Positions 17,784 through 27,259 of a stretch of 64,000 nucleotides of DNA are shown here, piece by piece. The notes below the pieces were generated by a model. The model was not told the DNA's origin, searched no databases, and was given only the letters and a program-made list of their open reading frames with translations. The translations under genes and the position numbers were made by a program. Position 1 is the first letter of the stretch, and each line of letters starts with the position of its first letter. This DNA is from a bacterium (GTDB taxonomy: Bacteria > SZUA-79 > Acidulodesulfobacterales > Acidulodesulfobacteraceae). The stretch spans positions 1 to 64,000 of the forward strand of contig DAHVNW010000005.1 of the NCBI GenBank assembly GCA_027319095.1, in the 5' to 3' direction.

Positions 17784-18386
17784 ATGGAAAACGGAGAAGC
17801 GAAGATTAAGAACTGCGTGGAAATTATCGACGAAGACATCAGAAAAGCGTTTGAAATGCATAAAACTTTTATAGACATTTCCATGGACGATTTTATGAAA
17901 ATATACCGGGACGCTTTTAACCTTGCGTTAGACAGAGTCCATGCCGTTACGGTTGGAGAGGCGATGTCTAAAAAATATATTTCCGTGCCGGAGGATTCCG
18001 ATATAAATTCGGCGACGGATTTGCTTGCGAAGAACGGATTGACCTGCGCTCCGGTCGTAAGCGATAAAAATTTAGTTACCGGGTTTGTTTCCGAGGCCGA
18101 TATCTTAGCCTCCGCCGGTGTCGTAAAAAAGCATACCATAAAGGATTTGGTCAGACACGTTATCGGCGAATCTACGCCGCATCCGCATATATACAAAGAT
18201 GCAAAAAATATTAAAGACATAATGTCGTCGCCTGCTATAACGGTAACGGCAGGCACAAGCATAAAAGAAGCGTCGGAGATATTTAACGACAAGAGGATAA
18301 AGAGGATGCCCGTGGTAGATAAAGACGGCAAAATCGTCGGCATAATATCTACTACAGATATAGTTAAATATTTAGGAAAAAGATAA
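17784..18386 (+). CDS. Tandem CBS-domain protein
   Basis: 200 residues. An N-terminal helical region of ~55 residues is followed by two CBS motifs: MSKKYISVPEDSDINSATDL near 61-80 and IMSSPAITVTAGTSIKEASE near 144-163. Each is followed by a typical V(T/V)GxxSxxDI closing stretch. CBS pairs bind adenosyl ligands and regulate partners. The next gene, 26 bp downstream, is an HPP membrane protein; HPP proteins are often fused to CBS domains, so this is probably its regulatory subunit in split form. Confidence 0.88.
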   Translation: MENGEAKIKNCVEIIDEDIRKAFEMHKTFIDISMDDFMKIYRDAFNLALDRVHAVTVGEAMSKKYISVPEDSDINSATDLLAKNGLTCAPVVSDKNLVTGFVSEADILASAGVVKKHTIKDLVRHVIGESTPHPHIYKDAKNIKDIMSSPAITVTAGTSIKEASEIFNDKRIKRMPVVDKDGKIVGIISTTDIVKYLGKR

Positions 18387-18411
18387 AAAAATTAAATTAG
18401 AGGTTTATAAA

Positions 18412-18960
18412 ATGTGGTTTAAGGAATACGTAAGCAGAATGAAAGGGGGCGGAAAAAGTGCGGCGGGCGTCGATATGCACGTAATTTTTTGGTCCGGACT
18501 TGCTTCTTTTATCGGAATAGGGATAGTCGCATATTTATCGAATAAATATTTCAGTCCTTATGCGTTAACTTTACTTATAGGTTCTTTCGGCGCTTCGGCG
18601 GTTCTTGTTTACGGCGCCATAAAAACTCCTCTTGCGCAGCCAAGAAATCTTTTGGGAGGACACGTTCTTTCGGGCATAGTAGGAGTTGCAAGCTATAAAC
18701 TTCTGGGGCATGTCAATATGCCTTTGGCAGCTGCCGTTGCAGTTTCTTTTGCCATTATGCTTATGCATATTACGAAGACGCTCCATCCTCCGGGCGGCGC
18801 TACGGCGCTTATTGCCGTTATAGGCGGAAAAGGGATATATAAGCTCGGTTTTCTTTACGCTTTTATGCCGGCGGGTCTTGGAGCCCTCATTCTTTTAATA
18901 GTGGCAGTGTTAGTCAATAATCTTTCCAAACATAGAAAATATCCGGAATATTGGTGGTAA
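18412..18960 (+). CDS. HPP-family integral membrane protein
   Basis: 182 residues with about four transmembrane helices (starting near 26, 48, 85 and 145). The defining motif KTLHPPGGATALIAV lies near 122-136. A short N-terminal loop (KEYVSRMKGGGKS) precedes the first helix. Plant HPP proteins move nitrite across chloroplast membranes; bacterial roles are mostly untested. Ribosome binding is supported by AGAGG upstream of the ATG. The CBS protein is encoded immediately before it. Confidence 0.88.
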   Translation: MWFKEYVSRMKGGGKSAAGVDMHVIFWSGLASFIGIGIVAYLSNKYFSPYALTLLIGSFGASAVLVYGAIKTPLAQPRNLLGGHVLSGIVGVASYKLLGHVNMPLAAAVAVSFAIMLMHITKTLHPPGGATALIAVIGGKGIYKLGFLYAFMPAGLGALILLIVAVLVNNLSKHRKYPEYWW

Positions 18961-19008
18961 TAAAATTTCCGACCCAAAATTGCCAATTTTAGGCAGCCAA
19001 AAAATTTC

Positions 19009-19042
19009 TTGACAAAAAAATAAAATTATTGAATAATATAAT
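19009..19042 (+). promoter_or_regulatory. Sigma-70-type promoter of rplM-rpsI
   Basis: TTGACA at 19009-19014 is followed after 17 bases by AATAAT (19032-19037); TAATAT and TATAAT overlap slightly downstream. It lies about 55 bases upstream of the rplM start. The exact -10 is uncertain. Confidence 0.6.
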
Positions 19043-19093
19043 GCTACGCTTAAATGATAATAATAAATACATCAAAGCCGGGAGAAAATATAA

Positions 19094-19504
19094 ATGACGG
19101 AAAGCAAATGGGTACTGATTGACGCAAAAGGATTAAGCCTGGGGAGGGTTGCAAGTTTTGCCGCAAACAAGCTTATGGGCAAAGATAAAGCAAATTGGAC
19201 GCCATATGCGGATAACGGAGATTTCGTAATTATTATAAACAGCGCTAAGGCAAAGATAACCGGCAGAAAATCTGCAAATAAGGAATATCATTTTCACAGC
19301 GGTTATCCGGGCGGACTTAAAACTTTTAACTATAAAGATATGCTTAAAAAAGACGCTGCTTATCCTCTTTTAACCGCAATCAAAGGCATGCTGCCGAAAA
19401 ATAAGCTTTCTAATGCAATAATTAAGAAAGTTAAAATATATGAAGGCGAAGAACATCCTCATGCGGCCCAGCAGCCCATTAAGGCCGATATCGTAAAAAT
19501 ATAA
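19094..19504 (+). CDS. rplM: 50S ribosomal protein L13
   Basis: 136 residues, slightly shorter than the usual ~142. The N terminus WVLIDAKGLSLGRVASFAA and the GDFVIIINSAKAKITGRK segment near 48 are typical. A GGGAGA ribosome-binding site precedes the start. It pairs with rpsI 21 bp downstream, the conserved L13-S9 operon. It acts in the large ribosomal subunit and binds 23S rRNA. Confidence 0.96.
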   Translation: MTESKWVLIDAKGLSLGRVASFAANKLMGKDKANWTPYADNGDFVIIINSAKAKITGRKSANKEYHFHSGYPGGLKTFNYKDMLKKDAAYPLLTAIKGMLPKNKLSNAIIKKVKIYEGEEHPHAAQQPIKADIVKI

Positions 19505-19525
19505 TAATTTAAATAAGGAATGCTT

Positions 19526-19921
19526 ATGGCAAAAAAGAATATAATACACGCGGTAGGAAAGAGAAAAACCGGCATTGCGAGAGCGTATTTCAAGGAAGGA
19601 ACCGGCAAAATAATAGTAAACGGCAGGGATTTCGATAATTATTTCCCGTTAGAAAGCCACAGGGTAACGGCTGTTAAGCCCTTATCGTTTTATCCTATCG
19701 AAAATAAATACGATATATACGTTAACGTCGTCGGCGGAGGATTAGCCGGTCAGGCTGGAGCAATCAAACTTGCGCTTGCAAAAGCTATTCTTTTAATAAA
19801 TCCCGATATTAAAGAAACTCTTGCAAAAGCTTCGATGCTTACAAGGGACCCAAGAGTAAAAGAAAGAAAAAAATACGGTCAGAAAGCGGCAAGAGCAAGA
19901 TTCCAGTTTTCAAAGAGATAA
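19526..19921 (+). CDS. rpsI: 30S ribosomal protein S9
   Basis: AAGGA at 19515-19519 favours the ATG at 19526 over that at 19520; the product is then 131 residues, the standard length. It begins with an AVGKRKTGIARAYF segment and ends with the KARARFQFSKR-type basic tail (here AARARFQFSKR) that reaches the ribosomal P site. It is cotranscribed with rplM. Confidence 0.96.
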   Translation: MAKKNIIHAVGKRKTGIARAYFKEGTGKIIVNGRDFDNYFPLESHRVTAVKPLSFYPIENKYDIYVNVVGGGLAGQAGAIKLALAKAILLINPDIKETLAKASMLTRDPRVKERKKYGQKAARARFQFSKR

Positions 19922-19951
19922 TAATCTTACGCCGTTATTAAAATAATTTAG

Positions 19952-21052
19952 ATGATTAAAATTTCGATTGTAGGAGCATCCGGCTACAGCGGTATATATT
20001 TATTATATGCGCTGGCGTCGAGACCGGATGTTTTTATATCGGCTATAACTTCGCAAACATATTCCGGCAAAAAATTATCCGAAGTTTTCCCTGTATTTTC
20101 AAAATCCGGTTTTTTAAAGCGCAATTATGTTTCCGAACTTAAGTTCGAGCTTTTTGACCGCGATAAGATATCGGAATCTTCCGATGCGGTATTTTTTTGC
20201 CTGCCGCATAACGAAAGTTCAAAACTTGTCCCCGGCATTTTAAACAAAAACGGAAAAATTAAAATTATAGACATAGGCGCAGATTTCAGGTTCGACGAAA
20301 TAGAAACATACGAAGAATATTACGGGAAACATAGCGCTGCGGAGTTAAATTCAAAATTTTTGTATGGCCTTGCCGATATTTTTGCCGATAAAATTAAAAA
20401 TTCGCAATTTATATCTAATCCGGGATGTTATCCCACCGGCGCATTGCTTCCAATTTTGCCTCTTGTAATTAACGGCGCCGTAGATTTCTCCATTCCCATA
20501 ATAATAGATTCTTTATCGGGAATTTCAGGCCGCGGCAGGAGCGTAAAGCCGGATAATATGTTCTGCGAGGTCGAAAACTCCGTAAAGGCTTATAACGTTT
20601 GGTCGCACAGGCATCTTCCCGAAATTAAGGAAAAAGTGGAAAATGCGCATTTAAATTCGGGCGGCAGACAGGAAAATAGCACTCCTTATATTATATTTAC
20701 CCCGCACGTTATTCCGGTATCGAGGGGCATACTTACCACGATATACTTAAAATTAAATAAAGGCGTAACGGAAGAAATCGTATCGGAAGTTTATGAAAAA
20801 TTTTACGGCGGCAGTCCGTTCGTTTCCATACGCGGCAACGCCGAAGACTGCAACTTAAAAAACGTCCTTTATTCCAATAACTGCCATATAGCTTTTAAAG
20901 CCGATAAAAAACAAAATAAAGAGATGCTGAAGGTTATAAGCGCCATAGACAATCTCGGCAAGGGCGCTTCGCTTCAGGCGGTTCAAAATATGAACCTTAT
21001 GTTAGGGTTAGAGCCGGATAGCGGTATCCCGGAATATTCGCCCTTTCCTTAA
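19952..21052 (+). CDS. argC: N-acetyl-gamma-glutamyl-phosphate reductase
   Basis: 366 residues. The NADP-binding GASGYSGIYLLYAL lies at 8-21 and the active-site motif SNPGCYPTGALLPI near 150-163 contains the catalytic Cys. HRHLPEI near 209 provides the conserved His. ArgC reduces N-acetylglutamyl phosphate in arginine synthesis. No other arg gene lies nearby. It follows rpsI by 30 bp and may be partly cotranscribed with it. Confidence 0.94.
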   Translation: MIKISIVGASGYSGIYLLYALASRPDVFISAITSQTYSGKKLSEVFPVFSKSGFLKRNYVSELKFELFDRDKISESSDAVFFCLPHNESSKLVPGILNKNGKIKIIDIGADFRFDEIETYEEYYGKHSAAELNSKFLYGLADIFADKIKNSQFISNPGCYPTGALLPILPLVINGAVDFSIPIIIDSLSGISGRGRSVKPDNMFCEVENSVKAYNVWSHRHLPEIKEKVENAHLNSGGRQENSTPYIIFTPHVIPVSRGILTTIYLKLNKGVTEEIVSEVYEKFYGGSPFVSIRGNAEDCNLKNVLYSNNCHIAFKADKKQNKEMLKVISAIDNLGKGASLQAVQNMNLMLGLEPDSGIPEYSPFP

Positions 21053-21209
21053 AAATCTAACCGTTAAAAACCCAAATCCCGACTTATAAAATATTTATAA
21101 GTTTGAATGCTAATCCAGTGCTTGCATATCGGGAGCTATTTAAACATTTCTGTAGGTAATTTTGTGTAAAAACTTACCTCTTTTTATTATCATATTATAT
21201 AATAACGAT

Positions 21210-22850
21210 ATGAATTTAGCAGGTAAAAAAAAACGGAAAGTATTTTTATTTATAGCCTTATCGGCTATTGCATTAGCGTCGCTTATATTTGTATTTCCGC
21301 ATTTTGAAAAGTTTAGAAAAACCGGCAAAATTATTTCCGTTAAAAATAATTTAAAAAATACGCTGATTATCGGTCTTCCGGCGGACGCCACAAATCTCAT
21401 AGGAAATATGGCGGCAGACGCCCCTACGGCGGATGTGACTTCCCAGATTTACGACGGATTAGTAAGGTATAGCAGAAACTTTAAGATAGTTCCCGACCTT
21501 GCCAAATCATGGAAAATAACGAACGGAGGGAAAACCATAACCTTTTATCTCCGCAAACACGTACATTGGCAGAACGGCGACAAATTTACCGCCAAAGACG
21601 TTCTTTTTACCTACCGCCTGATGATAAACCCTAAAACCCCGACGCCTTATGCCGCCGAATATTTAAAGGTATATAAGGCAAAAGCAATCGGAAAATATAT
21701 ATTTCGCGTTAAGTATAAAAAACCTTATGCTCCAGCGCTGTCTTCCTGGGGTTTAAGCATTTTGCCGGAAAAACTTATCAAAGGAAAAAACCTGCTTACG
21801 ACTAAATTAAGAAGCCATCCTATAGGCACCGGGCCGTATGAATTCGATAAATGGATACACGGCTACGAAATAGTTTTAAAAGCGAACCCTCATTATTTTA
21901 TGGGCGCTCCCCATATAAAACGCTTGATTTATAAAATAGTCCCCGATCCTTCTTCGATGTTTTTAATGCTTAAATCAAACGGTATAAGCTATATGGGATT
22001 AAGCCCCATACAATTTAAATATGAGTCAGGAGGTAAAAAATTTAATTCAAAATTTAAAAAATATATACATCCTTCCTTAAGTTTTACTTTTTTGGGGTAT
22101 AACCTTCTCGACCCGCTTTTTAAAAGCATAAAAGTTAGGCAGGCTTTAAGCTATGCCGTAAATAAGAAGGAAATAATAAAGGGAGCCTTGCTTGGCCTGG
22201 GAGTTCATTGCTATGGTCCTTTTATGCCCGGAACTTATTTTTACGATAAAAACGTTAAAAGATACGGTTATAATCCGGTTAAAGCGTTAAGGCTTTTTAA
22301 TCAAGCGGGATGGCATATCGAAAACGGAGTTTTAGAAAAAGACGGAAAACCTTTTAAATTTACGGTTTTAACTCCGCAGGGAAATCAGGAAAGATTATCT
22401 GCCGCAGAGATTATACAGCAAAATTTAAAAAAAATAGGAATAAAAGTAGATATAAGGGTTATGGAGTGGACGTCTTTGATATCAGAATTTATAATGAAAA
22501 AAAAGTTTCAGGCGGTACTGCTCGGATTTACCATTACGCCTGACCCGTACGACAATGCCGCCATATTCACCGGGTCCAACATAGTTCCTAAAGGCTTAAA
22601 TTTTACTTCTTTTAACGACCCTGAAATAAACGCTTTATTTAGAAAGGCGCGTTCCACTTTTAATCTAAAAAAACAGCGCGTGTATTATTTTAAAATTCAA
22701 AAAATTCTTGCCGTTGAATCCCCTTACGCTTTTTTATATATTCCGTATGCGATGCCCGTAGTACAAAAAGGCATTAAAGGAATAAAGCCGGCGCCTGCAG
22801 GAATCGGATACGACATAAGAAAATGGTATTACGGCAAATTTACCGATTGA
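21210..22850 (+). CDS. ABC-type oligopeptide/nickel substrate-binding protein, SBP family 5
   Basis: The ATG at 21210 gives 546 residues beginning with a basic stretch and a hydrophobic signal or anchor (KKKRKVFLFIALSAIALASLIFVF); an in-frame GTG at 21162 would add 16 residues before it. The family hallmark PDLAKSWKITNGGKTITFYL near 94 is followed by DVLFTYR and the GTGPYEFDKW region. These proteins bind peptides, dipeptides or metal chelates outside the inner membrane. No permease or ATPase gene is adjacent, so it is an orphan here. No lipobox is evident, so it is likely membrane-anchored by the N-terminal helix. Confidence 0.85.
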   Translation: MNLAGKKKRKVFLFIALSAIALASLIFVFPHFEKFRKTGKIISVKNNLKNTLIIGLPADATNLIGNMAADAPTADVTSQIYDGLVRYSRNFKIVPDLAKSWKITNGGKTITFYLRKHVHWQNGDKFTAKDVLFTYRLMINPKTPTPYAAEYLKVYKAKAIGKYIFRVKYKKPYAPALSSWGLSILPEKLIKGKNLLTTKLRSHPIGTGPYEFDKWIHGYEIVLKANPHYFMGAPHIKRLIYKIVPDPSSMFLMLKSNGISYMGLSPIQFKYESGGKKFNSKFKKYIHPSLSFTFLGYNLLDPLFKSIKVRQALSYAVNKKEIIKGALLGLGVHCYGPFMPGTYFYDKNVKRYGYNPVKALRLFNQAGWHIENGVLEKDGKPFKFTVLTPQGNQERLSAAEIIQQNLKKIGIKVDIRVMEWTSLISEFIMKKKFQAVLLGFTITPDPYDNAAIFTGSNIVPKGLNFTSFNDPEINALFRKARSTFNLKKQRVYYFKIQKILAVESPYAFLYIPYAMPVVQKGIKGIKPAPAGIGYDIRKWYYGKFTD

Positions 22851-22907
22851 TTTAATTAAAAATTTATTTTAAATTTAAGCTTAAATTTGAACATGGAGGA
22901 AATAGAA

Positions 22908-23408
22908 ATGAAAACCGAAAAAATTGAGAAAACTGAAGCGGCTTTGTCGCATATAGACGAAAAAGGAATGCCTAAAATGGTAGATGTTTCGCAAAAAATA
23001 GAGACCGTTAGAATTGCGTCCGCCCACGCTAAAGTATCCATGTCGGAAGGGGCTTTTAAACTTGCACTCGGTCGTGGCGGGAAAAAGGGCGACGTTTTAG
23101 GCACGGCAAAAATTGCCGGAATTATGGGAGCAAAAAAAACTTCCGCGCTAATTCCTTTGTGCCATCCTTTGAATATCGAAAGTTGCGATATTGCTTTCGA
23201 ACCGGACGAAAGCAATAATTCCATAATTATAATTTCTACCGTTAAAATTTCCGGCAGGACGGGAGTCGAAATGGAGGCCTTAACCGCTGTTTCGATTGCA
23301 GCGCTTACCGTTTACGATATGCTTAAGGCTGCCGATAAGTCCATAGAAATATCGGAAATATATCTTATGGGCAAAGAGGGCGGAAAAAGCGGCATTTATA
23401 AAAGATAA
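22908..23408 (+). CDS. moaC: Cyclic pyranopterin monophosphate synthase MoaC
   Basis: GGAGGA at 22893-22898 points to the ATG at 22908 rather than the upstream TTG at 22887; the product is about 166 residues. Signatures include PKMVDVSQK near 23, IPLCHPLNI near 84, and GRTGVEMEALTAVSIAALTVYDM near 123. MoaC completes the first step of Moco synthesis after MoaA. The gene is about 15 kb from moaA and precedes sdhA. Confidence 0.94.
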   Translation: MKTEKIEKTEAALSHIDEKGMPKMVDVSQKIETVRIASAHAKVSMSEGAFKLALGRGGKKGDVLGTAKIAGIMGAKKTSALIPLCHPLNIESCDIAFEPDESNNSIIIISTVKISGRTGVEMEALTAVSIAALTVYDMLKAADKSIEISEIYLMGKEGGKSGIYKR

Positions 23409-23537
23409 AGAAAGCTATGCATCCAAAAATTTCCGGCAATTTTTGGTGAAATATTATATTGCAAATTTTAAAGGTTTATCTTATAATATCAAAAATTGCA
23501 TTCCTGAAAATTAAGATTATAAAAATAGAGGTTATAA

Positions 23538-25211
23538 ATGTTTAAACATGACGTTGTTATCGTCGGCGCCGGGCTCGCCGGATTGAGGGCTGCCGTCGAA
23601 CTTAGAAAAAAAGGCATCGACGCCGTAATCGTAAGCAAGGTTTATCCCACAAGGTCTCATTCCGGAGCAGCGCAGGGTGGAGTTAATGCCGCATTCGACG
23701 AAAAAGATTCGTGGGAATCCCATTTTTTCGATACCGTAAAAGGAAGCGATTATCTCGGCGACCAGGATGCCATAGAAATTCTGACTAGCGAAGCCCCCGC
23801 CAACATACTAGATCTTCAAAGAATGGGCGTCGTCTTCAATAGAAACGATTTCGGCGGTATTGCCCAGAGGCCTTTCGGCGGGCAGAGCTTTCCCCGCTCC
23901 TGCTATTATGCCGACGCCGTAGGGCATATGATGCTGCATGGGCTTTTCGATAACGTCCTGAAATACAAAACGAAAATTTTATACGAATATTTTGTTACGA
24001 GTCTCGTTACCGATAACGGAAAAGTTGCCGGAGTAGTGGCTTACGATATTAAAACGGGAAATTTCGAAGGAATTGCCGCAAAAGCGGTTTTATTTGCTAC
24101 CGGAGGTTACGGGCAAGTTTATTCTTCGAATACGAATGCCCTTATAAATACCGGCGACGGCATGGCGGTTTCCATAAAAGCCGGCGTTCCGTTAATGGAT
24201 ATGGAATTCGTCCAGTTTCATCCGACTACGCTTAAAAGCACGGGTATATTAGTTACCGAAGGCGCAAGAGGAGAGGGGGCATACCTTCTTAATTCTCTCG
24301 GAGTCAGGTTTATGTCGAAATATGCTCCAAAGGCGATGGAACTTGCACCGAGGGATGTCGTCGCGAGGGCGGAACAGACCGAAATAAATGAAGGAAGGGG
24401 CGTGGAAGGCGCTATTCTTTTAGACGTCAGGCACCTCGGCAAAGAAAGAATAATGGAAAGGCTTCCGCAGATAATGCAGTTGTCCATAGATTTCGAAGGA
24501 GTAAATCCCGTATACGAGCCTATTCCTATAAGACCCGGCGCTCATTATTCCATGGGCGGCATTAAAACCGATTATAACGGCAGAACCTTAATAGAGGGTT
24601 ATTACTCGGCAGGCGAATCCGCCTGCGTCAGCGTTCACGGGGCAAACAGGCTCGGCGGCAATTCGCTTTTAGATACCGTCGTTTTCGGCAGAAGGGCGGG
24701 AACCGATATAGCCGAATACTTAAAAAGTGCCCGGGAAAGAAAGTTCGACGAATCTGCGGTAAAAAGAGACGAAGAAATTTTCGAGAACCTTAAAAAATCT
24801 TCCGGAAAAGAAAGATACGGCTTGTTAAAATCGGAGCTTCAGGAAGAAATGAGAGCGGACGTCGGCGTGTTCAGGGAAGAAAACGCCATGAAAAGAGCCT
24901 TGGAAAAGATTATAGAGCTCAAAGAACGCGCTAAAAACATAGGTATAGACGATAAATCCAGAACTTTCAATACCGACTTAGTCGAGGCATTCGAATTTAA
25001 TAATATTTTACTGATAGCCGAAGTTATTACGCGGGGGGCAATTTTAAGGCAGGAATCCCGCGGCGCTCATTACAGAACTGATTTTCCGGAAAGAGACGAC
25101 GAAAAATGGCTTAAACACACTCTTGCTGTTTTAGACGGCAAGGGCGGTATAAAATTCGATTTTTCGGAAGTTTCTATAACGAAATTTAAACCTCAGCCGA
25201 GAACATATTGA
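23538..25211 (+). CDS. sdhA: Succinate dehydrogenase/fumarate reductase flavoprotein subunit
   Basis: 557 residues. The FAD fold VVIVGAGLAGLRAAVEL lies at 5-21, and the flavin-linking region TRSHSGAAQGGVNAAF near 36-51 contains the His that carries covalent FAD in the family. HPTTLKSTGILVTEGARGEG near 231 and the C-terminal RGAHYRTDFPERDD complete the catalytic set. It oxidises succinate or reduces fumarate. Unlike most SdhABCD operons no cytochrome b genes follow; the next genes are an SdhB with extra Cys and an HdrB-like SdhE, i.e. type E. Confidence 0.92.
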   Translation: MFKHDVVIVGAGLAGLRAAVELRKKGIDAVIVSKVYPTRSHSGAAQGGVNAAFDEKDSWESHFFDTVKGSDYLGDQDAIEILTSEAPANILDLQRMGVVFNRNDFGGIAQRPFGGQSFPRSCYYADAVGHMMLHGLFDNVLKYKTKILYEYFVTSLVTDNGKVAGVVAYDIKTGNFEGIAAKAVLFATGGYGQVYSSNTNALINTGDGMAVSIKAGVPLMDMEFVQFHPTTLKSTGILVTEGARGEGAYLLNSLGVRFMSKYAPKAMELAPRDVVARAEQTEINEGRGVEGAILLDVRHLGKERIMERLPQIMQLSIDFEGVNPVYEPIPIRPGAHYSMGGIKTDYNGRTLIEGYYSAGESACVSVHGANRLGGNSLLDTVVFGRRAGTDIAEYLKSARERKFDESAVKRDEEIFENLKKSSGKERYGLLKSELQEEMRADVGVFREENAMKRALEKIIELKERAKNIGIDDKSRTFNTDLVEAFEFNNILLIAEVITRGAILRQESRGAHYRTDFPERDDEKWLKHTLAVLDGKGGIKFDFSEVSITKFKPQPRTY

Positions 25212-25235
25212 TATATTAAATAATAAAAAGGGGTA

Positions 25236-25286
25236 GGGGACAGACTTAATAATATAAAAGGGAAAGAGACTTTTAAGTCTGTCCCC
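25236..25286. repeat. Palindromic repeat between sdhA and sdhB, CAGA(C/T)TTA-core family
   Basis: GGGGACAGACTTA (25236-25248) pairs perfectly with TAAGTCTGTCCCC (25274-25286). The core CAGACTTA/TAAGTCTG resembles the other palindromes of this window. It lies 24 bp after sdhA and 20 bp before sdhB, so transcripts would carry a 13-bp stem between the two subunits. Confidence 0.8.
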
Positions 25287-25305
25287 CTTATTAAAGGGGA
25301 ATATA

Positions 25306-26304
25306 ATGGAATTTAGAATAAGGGCATATAGGTTTAATCCCGAGGCGGACAAAAAACCTTATTATAAAGAATATACGGTCGAGGATTTTCCGGGAATGAC
25401 TGTTTTAAACGCTTTAATGAAAGTTAAAGCCGAGTCGGACGGAACTTTGAGCTTCAGAAGGTCATGCAGAAGCGCAATATGCGGTTCTTGCGCCATGAAG
25501 ATAAACGGCATAACTAAACTTGCCTGTAAAACTCAAGTAGGACCAGAGATAGATAAATTCGGAATAATTAACGTCGAGCCTCTGGCTAATATGCCGGTTA
25601 TTCGAGACCTTATCGTAGACCAGGAAAACTTTTTCAATAAAATAAAAGAAATTAAACCTTACCTTCTCGGCCAGAGGGAAGACGAGGCGTATGAGGCTTT
25701 TCATGTATTGCAAGAAGGAGAAAAAATAAATCAGCCGCTGTATTATAAATCGGAATTTCAAAATTTGACCGGCAATAACGATACTCCAAACTGTATATTA
25801 TGCGAATGCTGCTATTCGGAATGCGGAGGGGTAGTAGGCAACCCAAAATATTTGGGTCCTGCCGCATTAGCTAAACTTTACAGATATAGCGAAGACCCAA
25901 GGGATAACGACAGGAACGGGTCCCGTTTAGTTAACGGTTCTAAACCGGAGGGCATATGGGATTGCGTTCACTGCCAGTCTTGCGAAGAATTCTGCCCTAA
26001 AGGTATTTCTCCAGTAAAATCTATAGTAAAACTTCACGAGAAAGCCGTTAAGAATTCTATCACTTTTTCTGCTGGTTCAAAACACGTCGTTTCGATTGCC
26101 AAATCTATCGGGGAAACCGGAAGGTTAGACGAAATAAAGGTCGCGTTCGAATCGGGCGGGATAACTGGACTTATAAGCGATTTACCTGTGGCTTTCGGCG
26201 CGGGACTCAAAGGAAAAATTCCTCCCTTAAGGCATAAATTGATAAAAGATATGGAAGACATACGGCTTGCATACAAAGAATTGGACTTGGAGGATAAATT
26301 ATGA
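25306..26304 (+). CDS. sdhB: Succinate dehydrogenase/fumarate reductase iron-sulfur subunit, type-E form
   Basis: 332 residues, longer than the ~240 of cytochrome-b-linked SdhB. The [2Fe-2S] motif SCRSAICGSC near 57-66 closes at LAC near 78. The second domain has CILCECCYSEC near 163-173 and CVHCQSCEEFCPKG near 224-237. The extra Cys at the fourth position of the latter motif, where many SdhB have a non-Cys residue, matches archaeal and epsilonproteobacterial type-E SdhB. An ~80-residue C-terminal extension follows. It overlaps sdhE by 4 bp. Confidence 0.9.
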   Translation: MEFRIRAYRFNPEADKKPYYKEYTVEDFPGMTVLNALMKVKAESDGTLSFRRSCRSAICGSCAMKINGITKLACKTQVGPEIDKFGIINVEPLANMPVIRDLIVDQENFFNKIKEIKPYLLGQREDEAYEAFHVLQEGEKINQPLYYKSEFQNLTGNNDTPNCILCECCYSECGGVVGNPKYLGPAALAKLYRYSEDPRDNDRNGSRLVNGSKPEGIWDCVHCQSCEEFCPKGISPVKSIVKLHEKAVKNSITFSAGSKHVVSIAKSIGETGRLDEIKVAFESGGITGLISDLPVAFGAGLKGKIPPLRHKLIKDMEDIRLAYKELDLEDKL

Positions 26305-27188
26305 TTACTTATGCTTATTATCCCGGCTGCGTAGCTCAGGAAAGCGGCAAGGAACTCGATAACTCGGTTAAATTCATAGCAAATAAACTCGGGGTTAATT
26401 TAATTCCTATGCCGGAAGCGTCATGTTGCGGCGGCGGAGTAATAGACGGGTTCGATAAAAATTTAAAACTCTTTATTAACGGCAGGACGCTTGCATTAGC
26501 CGAAAAAGAAGGACTCGATATATTGACGATATGCAACACCTGCACGCTGACACTTAGCGAAGTGAACGAAGAACTGATAAATAATCCTAGGTCTTTGGAA
26601 AAAACAAACGGATACCTTGCAAAGATAGGGCTTAGATATTCGGGAAAAGTTAAAGTTAAACATATTTTATATGCGGTTAGAGACGACATAGGTTTCGACA
26701 AACTCAAAGAAAAAGCCGTAAAGAGTTTAAAGGGATTAAATATAGCTCCGTTCTACGGATGCCATATACTCAGGCCGTCAAGCGTCGTTAAGTTCGACGA
26801 CGTCGAAAATCCGAGAGGATTCGAGGAATTAATAAAAGCTTTAGGCGGAGAACCTGTCTCTTATGCCCGCAGGATAAACTGCTGCGGTTTCCAGACTATA
26901 TTGGTAAACGAAGCCACTTCTACGTCTTTGGCTGGAAACGCTATTTATGAAGCACAGCAGAAAAATGCCGACGTAATGGTAACTCCTTGTCCGTTATGCC
27001 ATTTAAGTCTCGATACCTATCAGACGGTCGCGGCAAAAAGCATAAATCAAAAGCTATCATTGCCGATATTGCATCTTCCACAGCTTATAGGCATAGCCCT
27101 CGGCGGCGATTATGCCGAAATGGGTTTTTCGCGGCACAACATATCCCTTAGAAGCGTAATGGCAAAAATAAGGCAGAACGAAATTTGA
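26301..27188 (+). CDS. sdhE: SdhE/HdrB-like CCG-domain membrane-anchor subunit of type-E succinate dehydrogenase
   Basis: 295 residues with two canonical CCG units: YYPGC near 7-11, ASCCGGG near 41-47 and CNTC near 76; then FYGCH near 153, NCCGF near 194 and CPLC near 233. In archaeal SdhE and Campylobacter/Wolinella MfrE/SdhE this subunit replaces cytochrome b and passes electrons to or from quinone or another acceptor. The ATGA overlap with sdhB shows coupling. It differs from the HdrB at 41394, which sits with HdrA and HdrC. Confidence 0.85.
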   Translation: MITYAYYPGCVAQESGKELDNSVKFIANKLGVNLIPMPEASCCGGGVIDGFDKNLKLFINGRTLALAEKEGLDILTICNTCTLTLSEVNEELINNPRSLEKTNGYLAKIGLRYSGKVKVKHILYAVRDDIGFDKLKEKAVKSLKGLNIAPFYGCHILRPSSVVKFDDVENPRGFEELIKALGGEPVSYARRINCCGFQTILVNEATSTSLAGNAIYEAQQKNADVMVTPCPLCHLSLDTYQTVAAKSINQKLSLPILHLPQLIGIALGGDYAEMGFSRHNISLRSVMAKIRQNEI

Positions 27189-27259
27189 CAAAATTTTTAA
27201 AATAAATAAAATTAATTAATCACTATTATTAAGAATGAATAACAAGAGGAAGGTTGAAA

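Noticed and set aside
17750-18343. Minus-strand ORF of 197 codons
   Set aside because: It is antisense to the CBS-domain gene.
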